Assembly: GCA_031257655.1 (NCBI GenBank)
Contig: JAIROF010000020.1
Span: forward strand, 1-16,704
DNA length: 16,704 nucleotides
DNA from: Prevotellaceae bacterium
Lineage (GTDB): Bacteria > Bacteroidota > Bacteroidia > Bacteroidales > UBA932
Direction: 5' to 3'
Both the position numbers and the translations under genes were made by a program. Shown one piece after another: positions 6,972-14,340 of the stretch; the stretch's first letter is position 1, and each line of letters opens with the position of its first letter. Below the pieces are notes generated by a model. It did not search any database. It was not told the DNA's origin and was given only the letters and a program-made list of their open reading frames with translations.

Positions 6972-6990
6972 CATGGGGTAAAACCCCATG
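6972..6990. promoter_or_regulatory. Strong hairpin in the leader of the PEGA gene
   Basis: Catgggg (6972-6978), loop taaaa, ccccatg (6984-6990) form a perfect 7-bp stem. Weaker flanking pairs (CTAC at 6963-6966 with GTAG at about 6997-7000) may extend it. No T-run follows, so a simple intrinsic terminator is unlikely. It sits 96 bases before the PEGA start and could be a leader structure or a processing site. Confidence 0.45.
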
Positions 6991-7085
6991 TGGGCTGTAG
7001 TATCATAATAATAATCAGTAAATTAAAAAAAACTTGCAAAAGTTGAATCGCGAACACCGCAAATGTTGAACAATTGGAGGACGAA

Positions 7086-8507
7086 ATGTTGAGCTGTAAC
7101 ACCATAAAATACTGTAAAAAACCGCTTGCCGCTACCGTTGCGCTGCTGCTGGCAGCGGCAACCTCTTTTGCGCAAGAGCTGGCCATTACCAGCTTTAAGG
7201 AGGACGAATCAGACCAGGCGGCGCGGATAACTTCCCCCGTGGAGGACAAAAACGGCAAAAAATGCGCCCTCATCAAGCTGCTAACGAACCTGAAAAACGA
7301 AGATTTTACCTTTGATGCAGGGCTGATAGGCATCGAAAAAATTGTCCAAAAAAACGGCGCCGTATGGATATACCTCCCCAGGGGCGCAAAGCGCATAAGC
7401 ATTTTTCACAACCGGTTCGAAAAAGGAATAGCAAACTACGAATTTCCTAACCCGCTGAAGGAGGGCACCGTTTACATGGTGCAGCTGCAATCGGCAAAGG
7501 TAAAAGTGGTGGTAGAGGAGAGCCTCGACCGCAACCATTTTGTGGTGAGCTGTACCGTAGAAGGCGCCACCCTGAGCATAGACGGCGGCGATCCGGAGCC
7601 TTTTGGCAGCGGCGGAATGCTGGACAAAATTCTCACCTACGGAAAGCACACCTACACCGTAGAGGCGGGAAAGTGGTACCACCCCAAATCGGGATTTGTG
7701 GTCATCGCAAAAGGCGAAAAGCAGAAGGAATCCATAGCGCTGGAGCCAAAATTCGGCAAGCTCACGGTCACCACAACCCCCGAAGATGGCGCAGATATCT
7801 TTATCGACGGCGATAAGCAAGAACAAAAATCCCCTACTACCATCAGCCGAATACTCAGCGGCGAGCACACCATACGCGCCGCCAAAGAGTTTTACAAAAT
7901 AGCCGTCAAAACGGTAACCATTGCCGACAAGGAGGAGGTGACAGCCGAAATCCCCCTGCAGCCCAACTTTGCCGAAGTAACGCTCACCTCGCCGCAGGGC
8001 GGCGTCATATTCGTAGACGATGTGCAGAAAGGCGTTGCGCGCTGGAGCGGAAAGCTGATTGCAGGAAGCCACTCCCTGGAGGTGCAAAAAAAGTCCCACC
8101 GCCCAAGAAAGCTGCCCTTAGACGTGGTGGCCGGCAAAAATCAGGTGGTAACGCTGCCCGACATGGAGCCTGTATACGGAAACCTCGACGTATCGGCTAA
8201 CGTAGTAGATGCAATGATTGCCGTTGACGGCTATCCGCAAAACGCAAAAACGCCCCACATATTCGAAAACCTCCTCATCGGCGAGCACACCATAACGCTG
8301 ACCGCCAACGGATACAAGCCGGCTACAAAATCGGTAGAGGTGGTGGAGGGAAAGCTGACACACGTGAAAATCGACCTGCAGGAGGCGGAAAAAATAGCGC
8401 GAATCAACATTCGCTCCAACGTTACGGCAACGGTCGTAGCCGACGGTAAAACCGTGGGCACAACCCCCGTTTCGATACCCGACGTCCCGCTAAGCAAAAA
8501 AAGGTAA
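7086..8507 (+). CDS. PEGA-repeat exported protein, 5' part of a frameshifted gene
   Basis: ATG at 7086 is preceded by GGAGG (7076-7080) at good spacing; a TTG at 7074 is less likely. A signal peptide (LAATVALLLAAATSFA, cleavage near residue 29) leads to an N-terminal domain (about 30-150, TFDAGLIGIEKIVQKNG ... WIYLPRGAKRISI) that, from memory, often precedes PEGA repeats in Bacteroidota proteins. Then come repeats with the pattern strand, V/I-DG-x, GxHTI, ending GYKP: a diverged one (about 155-220) and clear ones from about 222, 295, 365 and 440. PEGA modules are surface or periplasmic and of unclear biochemical role. The frame ends at TAA 8505-8507 in the middle of the fifth repeat, right after a run of seven A. 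The missing remainder of that repeat continues in another frame (see 8579-9835). Restored, the protein would be about 916 residues. Confidence 0.85.
   Translation: MLSCNTIKYCKKPLAATVALLLAAATSFAQELAITSFKEDESDQAARITSPVEDKNGKKCALIKLLTNLKNEDFTFDAGLIGIEKIVQKNGAVWIYLPRGAKRISIFHNRFEKGIANYEFPNPLKEGTVYMVQLQSAKVKVVVEESLDRNHFVVSCTVEGATLSIDGGDPEPFGSGGMLDKILTYGKHTYTVEAGKWYHPKSGFVVIAKGEKQKESIALEPKFGKLTVTTTPEDGADIFIDGDKQEQKSPTTISRILSGEHTIRAAKEFYKIAVKTVTIADKEEVTAEIPLQPNFAEVTLTSPQGGVIFVDDVQKGVARWSGKLIAGSHSLEVQKKSHRPRKLPLDVVAGKNQVVTLPDMEPVYGNLDVSANVVDAMIAVDGYPQNAKTPHIFENLLIGEHTITLTANGYKPATKSVEVVEGKLTHVKIDLQEAEKIARINIRSNVTATVVADGKTVGTTPVSIPDVPLSKKR
8496..8507 (+). other. Frameshift site: A7 run followed by premature TAA
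   Basis: Codons read AGC AAA AAA AGG TAA. One more A (eight instead of seven) gives AGC AAA AAA AAG GTA ACC CTC, which continues the PEGA repeat without a gap into the 3' frame. A -1 slip of the ribosome on the A-run would have the same effect, though the heptamer is not in the classic X XXY YYZ phase. Loss of one base, sequencing error in a homopolymer and phase variation all fit. Confidence 0.85.
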
Positions 8508-8578
8508 CCCTCCGCCTTAGCACAAGCGAATACGAAACCACCACGAAAACGGTTACGCTCGAACCGGGCGACAACGAG

Positions 8579-9835
8579 GTGTACGTTGAGCTCAAAAAAG
8601 TGCAGACCGCCTCCCTCAAGGTAAGCGCAAACACCTCCGCGCGGGTAGAAGTAGACGGCAAGTACGAAGGCTATACGCCCGCTACGATCGACAACATCCC
8701 AACGGGTAGCCATACGGTAGCCTTTAGCGCCTCCGGATACAAGCCTTACGAAAAATCGGTTTACGTTGCCCCCGGCAGCAACAGCGTGTACGGGCGGCTA
8801 AGGGCAAGGCCGCTGCCGGTGTTTTTTGCCGACTACCAGGCTTCGCTTACAACGCAGACCGGTTTTTCGCTGGGCTACTGCCGGAGGCTGGGCGCCTACC
8901 TCCGCTTTAAAGGCTCCCTGATGGACGTTTCGGCAGCAGACCTTAAGGAAGCGGCAAGCGCCATGACCCTCAGCAAGGCAGACGTCAGCGGGCTGGAAAA
9001 AAATTACTTCAGAAGAGCGTACACCGCCGGCGGAATGCTGCGCATCGCCAAATTTCTGTACGCATACGGCGGCTTGGGCGTGGGGCAGTACGGCGTGGCC
9101 TACAAGCTGGGCGAGCACGACGGCAAAATAGCCTCCTACTGCCCGCAAATAATCGAAGGCCTCGAGTGGGAGGCCGGCGCTACGCTCAAAATGTCCATCT
9201 TTACGGCAAACCTTGGCTACAACACCATAAAAGACTCGCAGTTCGGAGAACTGCACTTTGGCGCAGGGCTGGCATTCGACGAGGTAACCACCGAAGGATT
9301 TGCCGGCAGCGACGACCGCCACGAGGCCTTTGGCGGCCTCCACCTCCGCGCAAGCTACGGCCTGTGTAGCGCCGATGACGCCGTCAAAAGCATTTGCCGC
9401 CTCGACTTGCAGTACAACAACTCAAATGCCTTTGGCATTAACGTCGACCTGGGGCTGGCCCTGGGATACGACGTTTTTTTCGGTAACGCCGGCCTATACT
9501 CCAGCTACTTCATGGGCGACCACTTCGCCGTTGACTACGGCGCAGGCTACCAGCTCGGCGAAATGACCGGAAGCAGCGGGGGGATAGAGTTCAGCCAGCC
9601 ATACTTTAAGGTGGGCGCCTCGTACATGTTCAACGGTAGAACCTGGGGCGGATTCAACTACTACTATACCCGGGGATTTGCCGCAAAAACGCCGGTGATA
9701 TCGACCCACAACATCTCCTACACCATTGGCCAATACCCAACCCTGGTGATTGGAGGCGTAACCATCACCGTGGGGCTTATTGCCCTGCTTGCCGTGATGG
9801 GAAAAGATTCGGAAACCGACGCAGCGCTCCAGTGA
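8579..9835 (+). CDS. PEGA protein, 3' part: last PEGA repeats and barrel-like C-terminal domain
   Basis: This frame is open from 8501, directly at the A-run, and 8501-8578 encodes the second half of PEGA repeat five (VTLRLSTSEYETTTKTVTLEP). 8579 is merely the first GTG and has no ribosome site, so independent translation is unlikely. After repeat six (ASLKVSANTSARVEVDGKYE to SGYKPYEKSV) comes about 330 residues with alternating aromatic and Gly strands (YRRLGAYLRF, AYGGLGVGQYGVAYKL, FGAGLAF, LGLALGYDVFFGNAGLYSSYF, VGASYMFNGRTWGGFNYYYTRGF). These resemble transmembrane or surface beta-strands, so an outer-membrane location is inferred. The end has a hydrophobic stretch (GVTITVGLIALLAVMG) followed by a short charged tail, not an aromatic barrel end. 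95 bases separate it from the lipoprotein gene; a perfect palindrome CCGAAAATTTTCGG lies at 9866-9879. Confidence 0.8.
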   Translation: MYVELKKVQTASLKVSANTSARVEVDGKYEGYTPATIDNIPTGSHTVAFSASGYKPYEKSVYVAPGSNSVYGRLRARPLPVFFADYQASLTTQTGFSLGYCRRLGAYLRFKGSLMDVSAADLKEAASAMTLSKADVSGLEKNYFRRAYTAGGMLRIAKFLYAYGGLGVGQYGVAYKLGEHDGKIASYCPQIIEGLEWEAGATLKMSIFTANLGYNTIKDSQFGELHFGAGLAFDEVTTEGFAGSDDRHEAFGGLHLRASYGLCSADDAVKSICRLDLQYNNSNAFGINVDLGLALGYDVFFGNAGLYSSYFMGDHFAVDYGAGYQLGEMTGSSGGIEFSQPYFKVGASYMFNGRTWGGFNYYYTRGFAAKTPVISTHNISYTIGQYPTLVIGGVTITVGLIALLAVMGKDSETDAALQ

Positions 9836-9907
9836 ATGGGGGCTGCTTTGCTGAGGGGCTCCTGCCCGAAAATTTTCGGACGGAATCACCCCGATTTTCA
9901 CAATATC

Positions 9908-9931
9908 ATTAAAACGTCAATTAAAACGTCA
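9908..9931 (+). repeat. Perfect 12-bp tandem duplication reaching the lipoprotein start codon
   Basis: ATTAAAACGTCA occurs at 9908-9919 and 9920-9931; the last A is the first base of the ATG of the next gene. The A-rich unit sits where the ribosome binds, so copy number could affect translation. Confidence 0.85.
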
Positions 9932-11079
9932 TGAAATACCTTTACGCTTTCACGTTAGCTTGCCTGCTCCTGCCTGCCGGGTGCATCAACCTGCCGGAGC
10001 CAGAGCTCCCGGAGGACGGCGACGCAGAAGGCATTGCCGTCGATATGGAGGTAACCGTTGCCGACTCCATACACGTAGCGGCAAGCATAAGCGCCGCCAG
10101 CTACAGGGGAAAATCGGCAGACGAAGCCGGATTTGAGGTTAACGATACGGAGCACGCCGTACCGCTCCCCTCCAACCGGACAGCCTTTGCCTACTCCATT
10201 CGGGCTACGGCCGGCAATCGCTATAGCATTCGCGCCTACGTCCGGTTTGGCAGCCGGACGTTTTACAGCAGCTACCGGCAAGTAAGCATGCCGACCGGCG
10301 GAAGCCCCGCCTCCTCAATCGTAGACGACTGCCTGTCCCTTAGCGACGGGCTGTACTTCTACTTCAAGCCGCTGCCCACCACAAAGACCTACTATTTTGG
10401 CACATGGGCGCAGCGCAACCTGCCGGACGCCGGCAGCAACATCGTTAGCGACCTGATAGCCGACGGCCAAAAGCGCGACGTGGGCGTTAGCACAGCGCCC
10501 TACGAAGGGTACGCCTACGATTTAGCGCCCAATACAGCCTATACCCTGTGCGTGCTGGTGGTGGACAATGAGGGAACGCGAACGCTCGAAAAAAAGACGC
10601 TTACCACCAAGAGCGACGACTACTTCCAGCCCAGAGCCGATATCAGCATCAGCAGCATCGCTTCGGGCGCCATCACCTATAGCGTAAGCATGAACAGCGC
10701 GTGCGCATCGTATGTTTTGATAGGCTTCAACAACCTTTCCGCAGCGGCCGTCGATTTCCCCGACATCCACTGGGCAGGCAATTGCTACGCGCAGTACAAA
10801 GCCGCATCGAGCGTTTACGACTTCGACATCCCCGGCAATACCTGGCCGGATTGGAGCGGCGCCAGCGTAATCGTATCGCTGGGTTTTACGAGCAGCGGCG
10901 TGAACAGCGGCGTGATAAGCAAGCAATTTTTTTCGGCAACTAAAGCAACCGCTGCATACCCGGCGCACCCCGCCGCCGCTGCGCCAGCGCAGGCGCAGCC
11001 TAAAACGCCCAAATCGGTGGACGTGGCTGCGCTAAAGTTAGAAAGCGGCACTTACAAATACAGCTATAAACACAAATAA
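9931..11079 (+). CDS. Putative lipoprotein with FN3-like domains
   Basis: The protein has 382 residues. The N-terminus MKYLYAFTLACLLLPAGC is a lipoprotein signal with Cys18 as the likely lipidated residue; Pro at -3 is unusual but tolerable. After an acidic spacer (LPEPELPEDGDAEG) a first Ig/FN3-like domain spans about 38-125 (SIHVAASISA, then RYSIRAYVRFGSRTFYSSY, the common Bacteroidota FN3 ending). Further beta-rich regions follow at about 130-230 (AYDLAPNTAYTLCVLVVDNEG is FN3-like) and 235-330. An Ala/Pro-rich linker (about 335-355) and a basic tail ending YKYSYKHK close it. Probably surface-anchored with a binding or structural role; the exact family is not recognised. Its stop is 10 bases before the next ATG, so the two genes are almost certainly co-transcribed. 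Confidence 0.8.
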   Translation: MKYLYAFTLACLLLPAGCINLPEPELPEDGDAEGIAVDMEVTVADSIHVAASISAASYRGKSADEAGFEVNDTEHAVPLPSNRTAFAYSIRATAGNRYSIRAYVRFGSRTFYSSYRQVSMPTGGSPASSIVDDCLSLSDGLYFYFKPLPTTKTYYFGTWAQRNLPDAGSNIVSDLIADGQKRDVGVSTAPYEGYAYDLAPNTAYTLCVLVVDNEGTRTLEKKTLTTKSDDYFQPRADISISSIASGAITYSVSMNSACASYVLIGFNNLSAAAVDFPDIHWAGNCYAQYKAASSVYDFDIPGNTWPDWSGASVIVSLGFTSSGVNSGVISKQFFSATKATAAYPAHPAAAAPAQAQPKTPKSVDVAALKLESGTYKYSYKHK

Positions 11080-11089
11080 ACGTTGAGCT

Positions 11090-12589
11090 ATGAAATCTGA
11101 AATAAAAAAAAATACCCTTACGCTGCTATTCGCCGTCGCATCCGTCGGCGCTTGCGCCCAAGGCCACGCGCGCTCGCAGCGGGACGAGCTGGAGGACTTT
11201 AAAAAGAAGTCGCAGCAAGAGTTTGCCGGCTACAAAGCCAACCGCGAAAAAGAGTTCAAAGATTTTCGCGACAAGTACAACGCCGAGTTCGCGGCGTTTA
11301 TGCGCCAACGCTGGGAGGCGTTTCGCTCAGCTGCGGGCGTTCCCGTCCCGCCCTCGCCCGACCCGGTAAAGCCGCCCGTGGTAGACCCCAAGACGAAGCC
11401 CACGAGCCAGCCCATCCCGTTCGACAAGGTTGCGCCCGTAGCGCCACCCGTAGCGCCGCCGCAGCCCGTGGCGCCCATACCGCCTGCGCCGCAGCCCGTT
11501 AAGCCAAGCTTTGCGCTGCTCTTTTACAACACCGAATGCCGATTCAGCCTCACGCCCGACCTCAAAATCGCCCTGCCCGACCTCTCGGAGGAGAGCGTTG
11601 CCGCCGCGTGGAGCACCCTCTCCGAAAGCCGATACAACAGCCTTATCAGCGACTGCCTGGCGCTGCGCAAGCAGCTCAAGCTCTGCGACTGGGGCTACAT
11701 GCTGCTGGTTAAGGAGCTGGCAGAAAAATTCTACGGCCCAACCGCGAGCAACGAGGCTACGCTCCTGCAAATGTTTATCCTCACGCAATCGGGTTACAAG
11801 GTGCGCATTGCAAAGGCCGACAGCCGCCTGGCCCTGCTCATCCCCTCCGACCGCACCATCTACGAGTACACCTACATCGACATTGGGGGGCTAAAGCACT
11901 ATGTGGTCGACAAATCATTGAAAAACAGCCAATTCTACATCTTCAACCGCGAATTTCCCAAAGAGCAGCTCATTTCCCTGCAAACGGGGCAGCCCAACCT
12001 CAGCGTGACGGAAACCGCCACAAAATCTTACGCCTCCAAGCGCTACCCCGACGTGAGCGTAACCGTGTCGACCAACAAAAACCTGATAAGCTTCTACAAC
12101 TCCTACCCGCGCAACTCCGGCTGGGACTTGTACGCCAACGCTTCGCTCAGCGAAACGCTCAAAAAAGATTTATACCCCGCGCTCAGGCGCAGCATTGCCG
12201 GAAAAAGCAAAACCGAAGCCGCCAACATGCTGATAAATTTTGTCCAAACGGCGTTTGACTATAAAACAGACGACGAGCAGTTTGGCGCTGAGCGCGCGCT
12301 CTTTGCCGACGAAACCTTCTTTTACCCCGCAAGCGACTGCGAAGACCGATCTATCCTCTACGCCATCCTGGTAAAGGAGCTGCTGGGCCTCGAAGTGGTG
12401 CTCCTGCACTATCCGGGGCATCTGGCTACCGCCGTTTGCTTTGGCGAAGAAGAGGTGCAGGGTGACTACCTCAACATCGAAAATAAAAAATTCGTGGTCT
12501 GCGACCCAACGTACATCGGCGCGGACGTTGGGCGGGCTATGGAAAAGTTCAAAACCGTAAAAGCCGACGTGATAATGGTTAATGGTTAA
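11090..12589 (+). CDS. Exported transglutaminase-like cysteine enzyme with coiled-coil and proline-rich N-terminus
   Basis: The protein has 499 residues. The signal (LTLLFAVASVGACAQ) could be cleaved as a lipoprotein at Cys22 (VGAC) or by signal peptidase I after ACA. A charged, heptad-like coiled coil (about 28-80, KKKSQQEFAGYKANREKEFKD) and a proline-rich linker (about 84-142) precede the catalytic part. The C-terminal region has the Cys-His-Asp layout of the transglutaminase-like superfamily: Cys417 in SDCEDRS, His444 in PGHLATAV, Asp472 in VCDPTYIG. Known members are proteases, amidases or cross-linkers acting on proteins or cell-wall peptides; the substrate here is not predictable. The last residues (MVNG) and the stop are encoded by a TAATGGT heptamer repeat, so the true C-terminus may have been changed by it. 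Last gene of the envelope cluster, convergent with dprA. Confidence 0.85.
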   Translation: MKSEIKKNTLTLLFAVASVGACAQGHARSQRDELEDFKKKSQQEFAGYKANREKEFKDFRDKYNAEFAAFMRQRWEAFRSAAGVPVPPSPDPVKPPVVDPKTKPTSQPIPFDKVAPVAPPVAPPQPVAPIPPAPQPVKPSFALLFYNTECRFSLTPDLKIALPDLSEESVAAAWSTLSESRYNSLISDCLALRKQLKLCDWGYMLLVKELAEKFYGPTASNEATLLQMFILTQSGYKVRIAKADSRLALLIPSDRTIYEYTYIDIGGLKHYVVDKSLKNSQFYIFNREFPKEQLISLQTGQPNLSVTETATKSYASKRYPDVSVTVSTNKNLISFYNSYPRNSGWDLYANASLSETLKKDLYPALRRSIAGKSKTEAANMLINFVQTAFDYKTDDEQFGAERALFADETFFYPASDCEDRSILYAILVKELLGLEVVLLHYPGHLATAVCFGEEEVQGDYLNIENKKFVVCDPTYIGADVGRAMEKFKTVKADVIMVNG

Positions 12590-12607
12590 TGGTTAACGGT
12601 TAATGGC
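12573..12607 (+). repeat. TAATGGT heptamer tandem repeat forming the stop codon
   Basis: Units start at 12573, 12580, 12587, 12594 (TAACGGT) and 12601 (TAATGGC). The stop of the transglutaminase-like gene (TAA, 12587-12589) is the start of the third unit. Two units of the same heptamer lie at 8-21, next to the IS remnant. Because seven is not a multiple of three, gain or loss of a unit upstream of the stop would alter the protein end. The rest of the gap to 12834 holds GGGGAGC duplications and AT-rich DNA, with no gene seen. Confidence 0.8.
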
Positions 12608-12834
12608 GCGATGCGCGGGGAGCGGGGAGCGGCATGGCTTTGTACGGAAATAGCGCGCGCAGATAGTGTAGAATGCAAAAAAACGCCATTTTTTACAGTA
12701 ATCACATCATTTAGATAGCCTGCTTACAAATAACGGTAGTACCAAAATAAAAAACGGCGAGCAGCGGCAGGAGCCGGCGTTAGCCATAGCCTCCACAGCA
12801 TCGCATCTCCGGCACCTCCATCGTCCCCTACCTT

Positions 12835-13944
12835 CTACATTTTCAAAAACATTTTTCCCGGCAGCGCTTTCACTAATCCGCTAAACTCCATGTTGAGCAG
12901 CGCCGCCGACACCTTTGGCATGGCCAGCCCGGTGCTGCGGCAAATAACGTCGATGCTCTGCGCTTCGGTGGGCAATAAAAAGTTGAGGAGCGTTTTTTCG
13001 TCGTCCGACAGCTCCGGTGCGAATAGCGACTGCTGCACCGGCTGCTTGCGGGGTATGTCCCATCCGAGGAGGTAGGCCACGTCGGCGGCGCTTTCGATGA
13101 GGGCGGCCTTGTTGGTTTTGATGAGCTTGAGGCATCCCGCCGAAGTTTTGTCGCCCACCCGGCCGGGGAACGCCATCACGTCGCGGGAGTAGCCAAACGC
13201 CATGTCGGCGGTGATGAGCGCGCCGCCTTTCTCCGCCGATTCTACCACGATGGTGGCGTCGGCCATGCCCGCCACAATCCGGTTGCGCTTTACAAAGTTG
13301 GAGGGGTCCATCCGGCACCTTGAGGTGAAGTCGCTCAGGAGCGCGCCGCCCTGCTGTAGCATCTCCCGCGCTACGTTGAGGTGCTGCGCCGGGTACACCA
13401 TGTCCAGCCCGTGCCCCAGCACGGCAGCGGTGGGCAGCCCGTTGGCCATGGCCGCGCGGTGTGCGCAAACGTCAATGCCAAACGCCAGCCCGCTCACCAC
13501 CAGCGGCGCGTACAGGCCGGCCAGGTCGCGCACCAGATTTTCGCACTGCTGCCGGCCGTAGGCGGTGGCGTTGCGCGTGCCCACTATGCTGACCACCTTG
13601 GGCGCGTTGAGGTCTGCGCCGCCCTTAGCGTACAGGATGAGGGGGCTGTCTTCGCAGTTGCGCAGCCGCTCGGGGTACCCCTTGTCCAGAAAGGAGAGCG
13701 CCTGCACGCCGTTTTTCTCCATAAACTCCAGCTCCTGCCGTGCCCGGTAGAGGGCGGTCTGCTTCGAGGCGTCTATGGCGCCGGAGAGCGCCGCGCCTAC
13801 GTCGGGGATGCGAAGAAGCGCCTTGCCTGCCGACGCGAGCACCGCTTCGGCGCTGCCGCAGTAGGCTATGAGCTGCTTGGCGGTGATGCTCCCAACGCCG
13901 GGAATGAGCGTAAGGGCAAGCTGGTATAGGAGGTCGGTTGTCAA
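12835..13944 (-). CDS. dprA: DNA-processing protein DprA
   Basis: DprA binds incoming single-stranded DNA in the cytoplasm and loads RecA during natural transformation. The 369 residues contain a helix-hairpin-helix-like N-terminus (about 10-55, LTLIPGVGSITAKQLIAYCG), a Rossmann-like DNA-binding core (about 80-290) with VGTRNATAYG, SGLAFGIDVCAH, LGHGLDMVYP, KRNRIVAGMADATIVVESAEKGGALITA and FPGR, and the C-terminal winged-helix domain (about 310-369). Length and motif order are normal, so the protein should work. The start is TTG at 13944: the frame has a stop 12 bases further upstream and no ATG, and the N-terminus given matches the family. It follows the CXXC protein gene by 24 bases and is probably the last gene of a three-gene minus-strand operon. 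Confidence 0.97.
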   Translation of the reverse strand: MTTDLLYQLALTLIPGVGSITAKQLIAYCGSAEAVLASAGKALLRIPDVGAALSGAIDASKQTALYRARQELEFMEKNGVQALSFLDKGYPERLRNCEDSPLILYAKGGADLNAPKVVSIVGTRNATAYGRQQCENLVRDLAGLYAPLVVSGLAFGIDVCAHRAAMANGLPTAAVLGHGLDMVYPAQHLNVAREMLQQGGALLSDFTSRCRMDPSNFVKRNRIVAGMADATIVVESAEKGGALITADMAFGYSRDVMAFPGRVGDKTSAGCLKLIKTNKAALIESAADVAYLLGWDIPRKQPVQQSLFAPELSDDEKTLLNFLLPTEAQSIDVICRSTGLAMPKVSAALLNMEFSGLVKALPGKMFLKM

Positions 13945-13968
13945 GGTTGGGGGTTATATTATTTATTT

Positions 13969-14340
13969 CTATGGCTCTTTGTCGGGCGCCGGCCGTTTTA
14001 TCCACCACAGCAGCCACAGCAGCGTAAAGCGGAGCAGGGCTACCGCTGCCGCTACCGCCACCGCCAGCAGGATGATCTTTACCTTGAGCTGCTCAAGGCT
14101 CTGGGTCAGGCCCCACCGCTGCACCATTACGTACATCAGCATTACGCCAAGCGAGTAGAGCACGGATGTGCACAGAAAGTTGACGCGCGCCATTTGCGCC
14201 TTGCAGCGGCTGCAGGTGAGCTTGGCGTCCACGTCGATAAACCAGAGCAGGCTCATCCGCGCCCGGCCTCGTCCGCAGTAGGGGCAGCGCCGCATGGCCG
14301 CAAGCCGGCGGCTAATATTTTGCAAAAAAAGCTTCTTCAT
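13969..14340 (-). CDS. Small membrane protein with CXXC-20-CXXC zinc-ribbon-like N-terminus
   Basis: The protein has 123 residues. Cys19/Cys22 (CPYC) and Cys43/Cys46 (CSRC) are separated by exactly 20 residues, which suggests a zinc ribbon. Two hydrophobic segments follow (about 53-74, LCTSVLYSLGVMLMYVMV, and about 87-113, KIILLAVAVAAAVALLRF with TLLWLLWWI), then a short charged tail, so it should be an inner-membrane protein with the metal site on one side. The ATG at 14340 overlaps the 3' end of the GSCFA gene by 29 bases. A second ATG at 14295, just before the CPYC motif and after the GSCFA stop, is a possible start. Gene overlap implies translational coupling. Its function is unknown; the CXXC-20-CXXC spacing is known from small uncharacterised bacterial proteins. 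Confidence 0.8.
   Translation of the reverse strand: MKKLFLQNISRRLAAMRRCPYCGRGRARMSLLWFIDVDAKLTCSRCKAQMARVNFLCTSVLYSLGVMLMYVMVQRWGLTQSLEQLKVKIILLAVAVAAAVALLRFTLLWLLWWIKRPAPDKEP

Noticed and set aside
8496..8504. Classic programmed -1 frameshift heptamer (A AAA AAG) in the PEGA gene
   Set aside because: The heptamer is present in the sequence, but its phase relative to the zero frame (AAA AAA AGG) is not X XXY YYZ, and no obvious downstream stem or upstream SD stimulator is seen. A one-base loss is the simpler reading.
12744..12780. Terminator for dprA (GC-rich stretch followed by T6 on the minus strand)
   Set aside because: Only a 4-bp CGGC/GCCG stem can be drawn and it lies about 55 bases after the stop; too weak to annotate.
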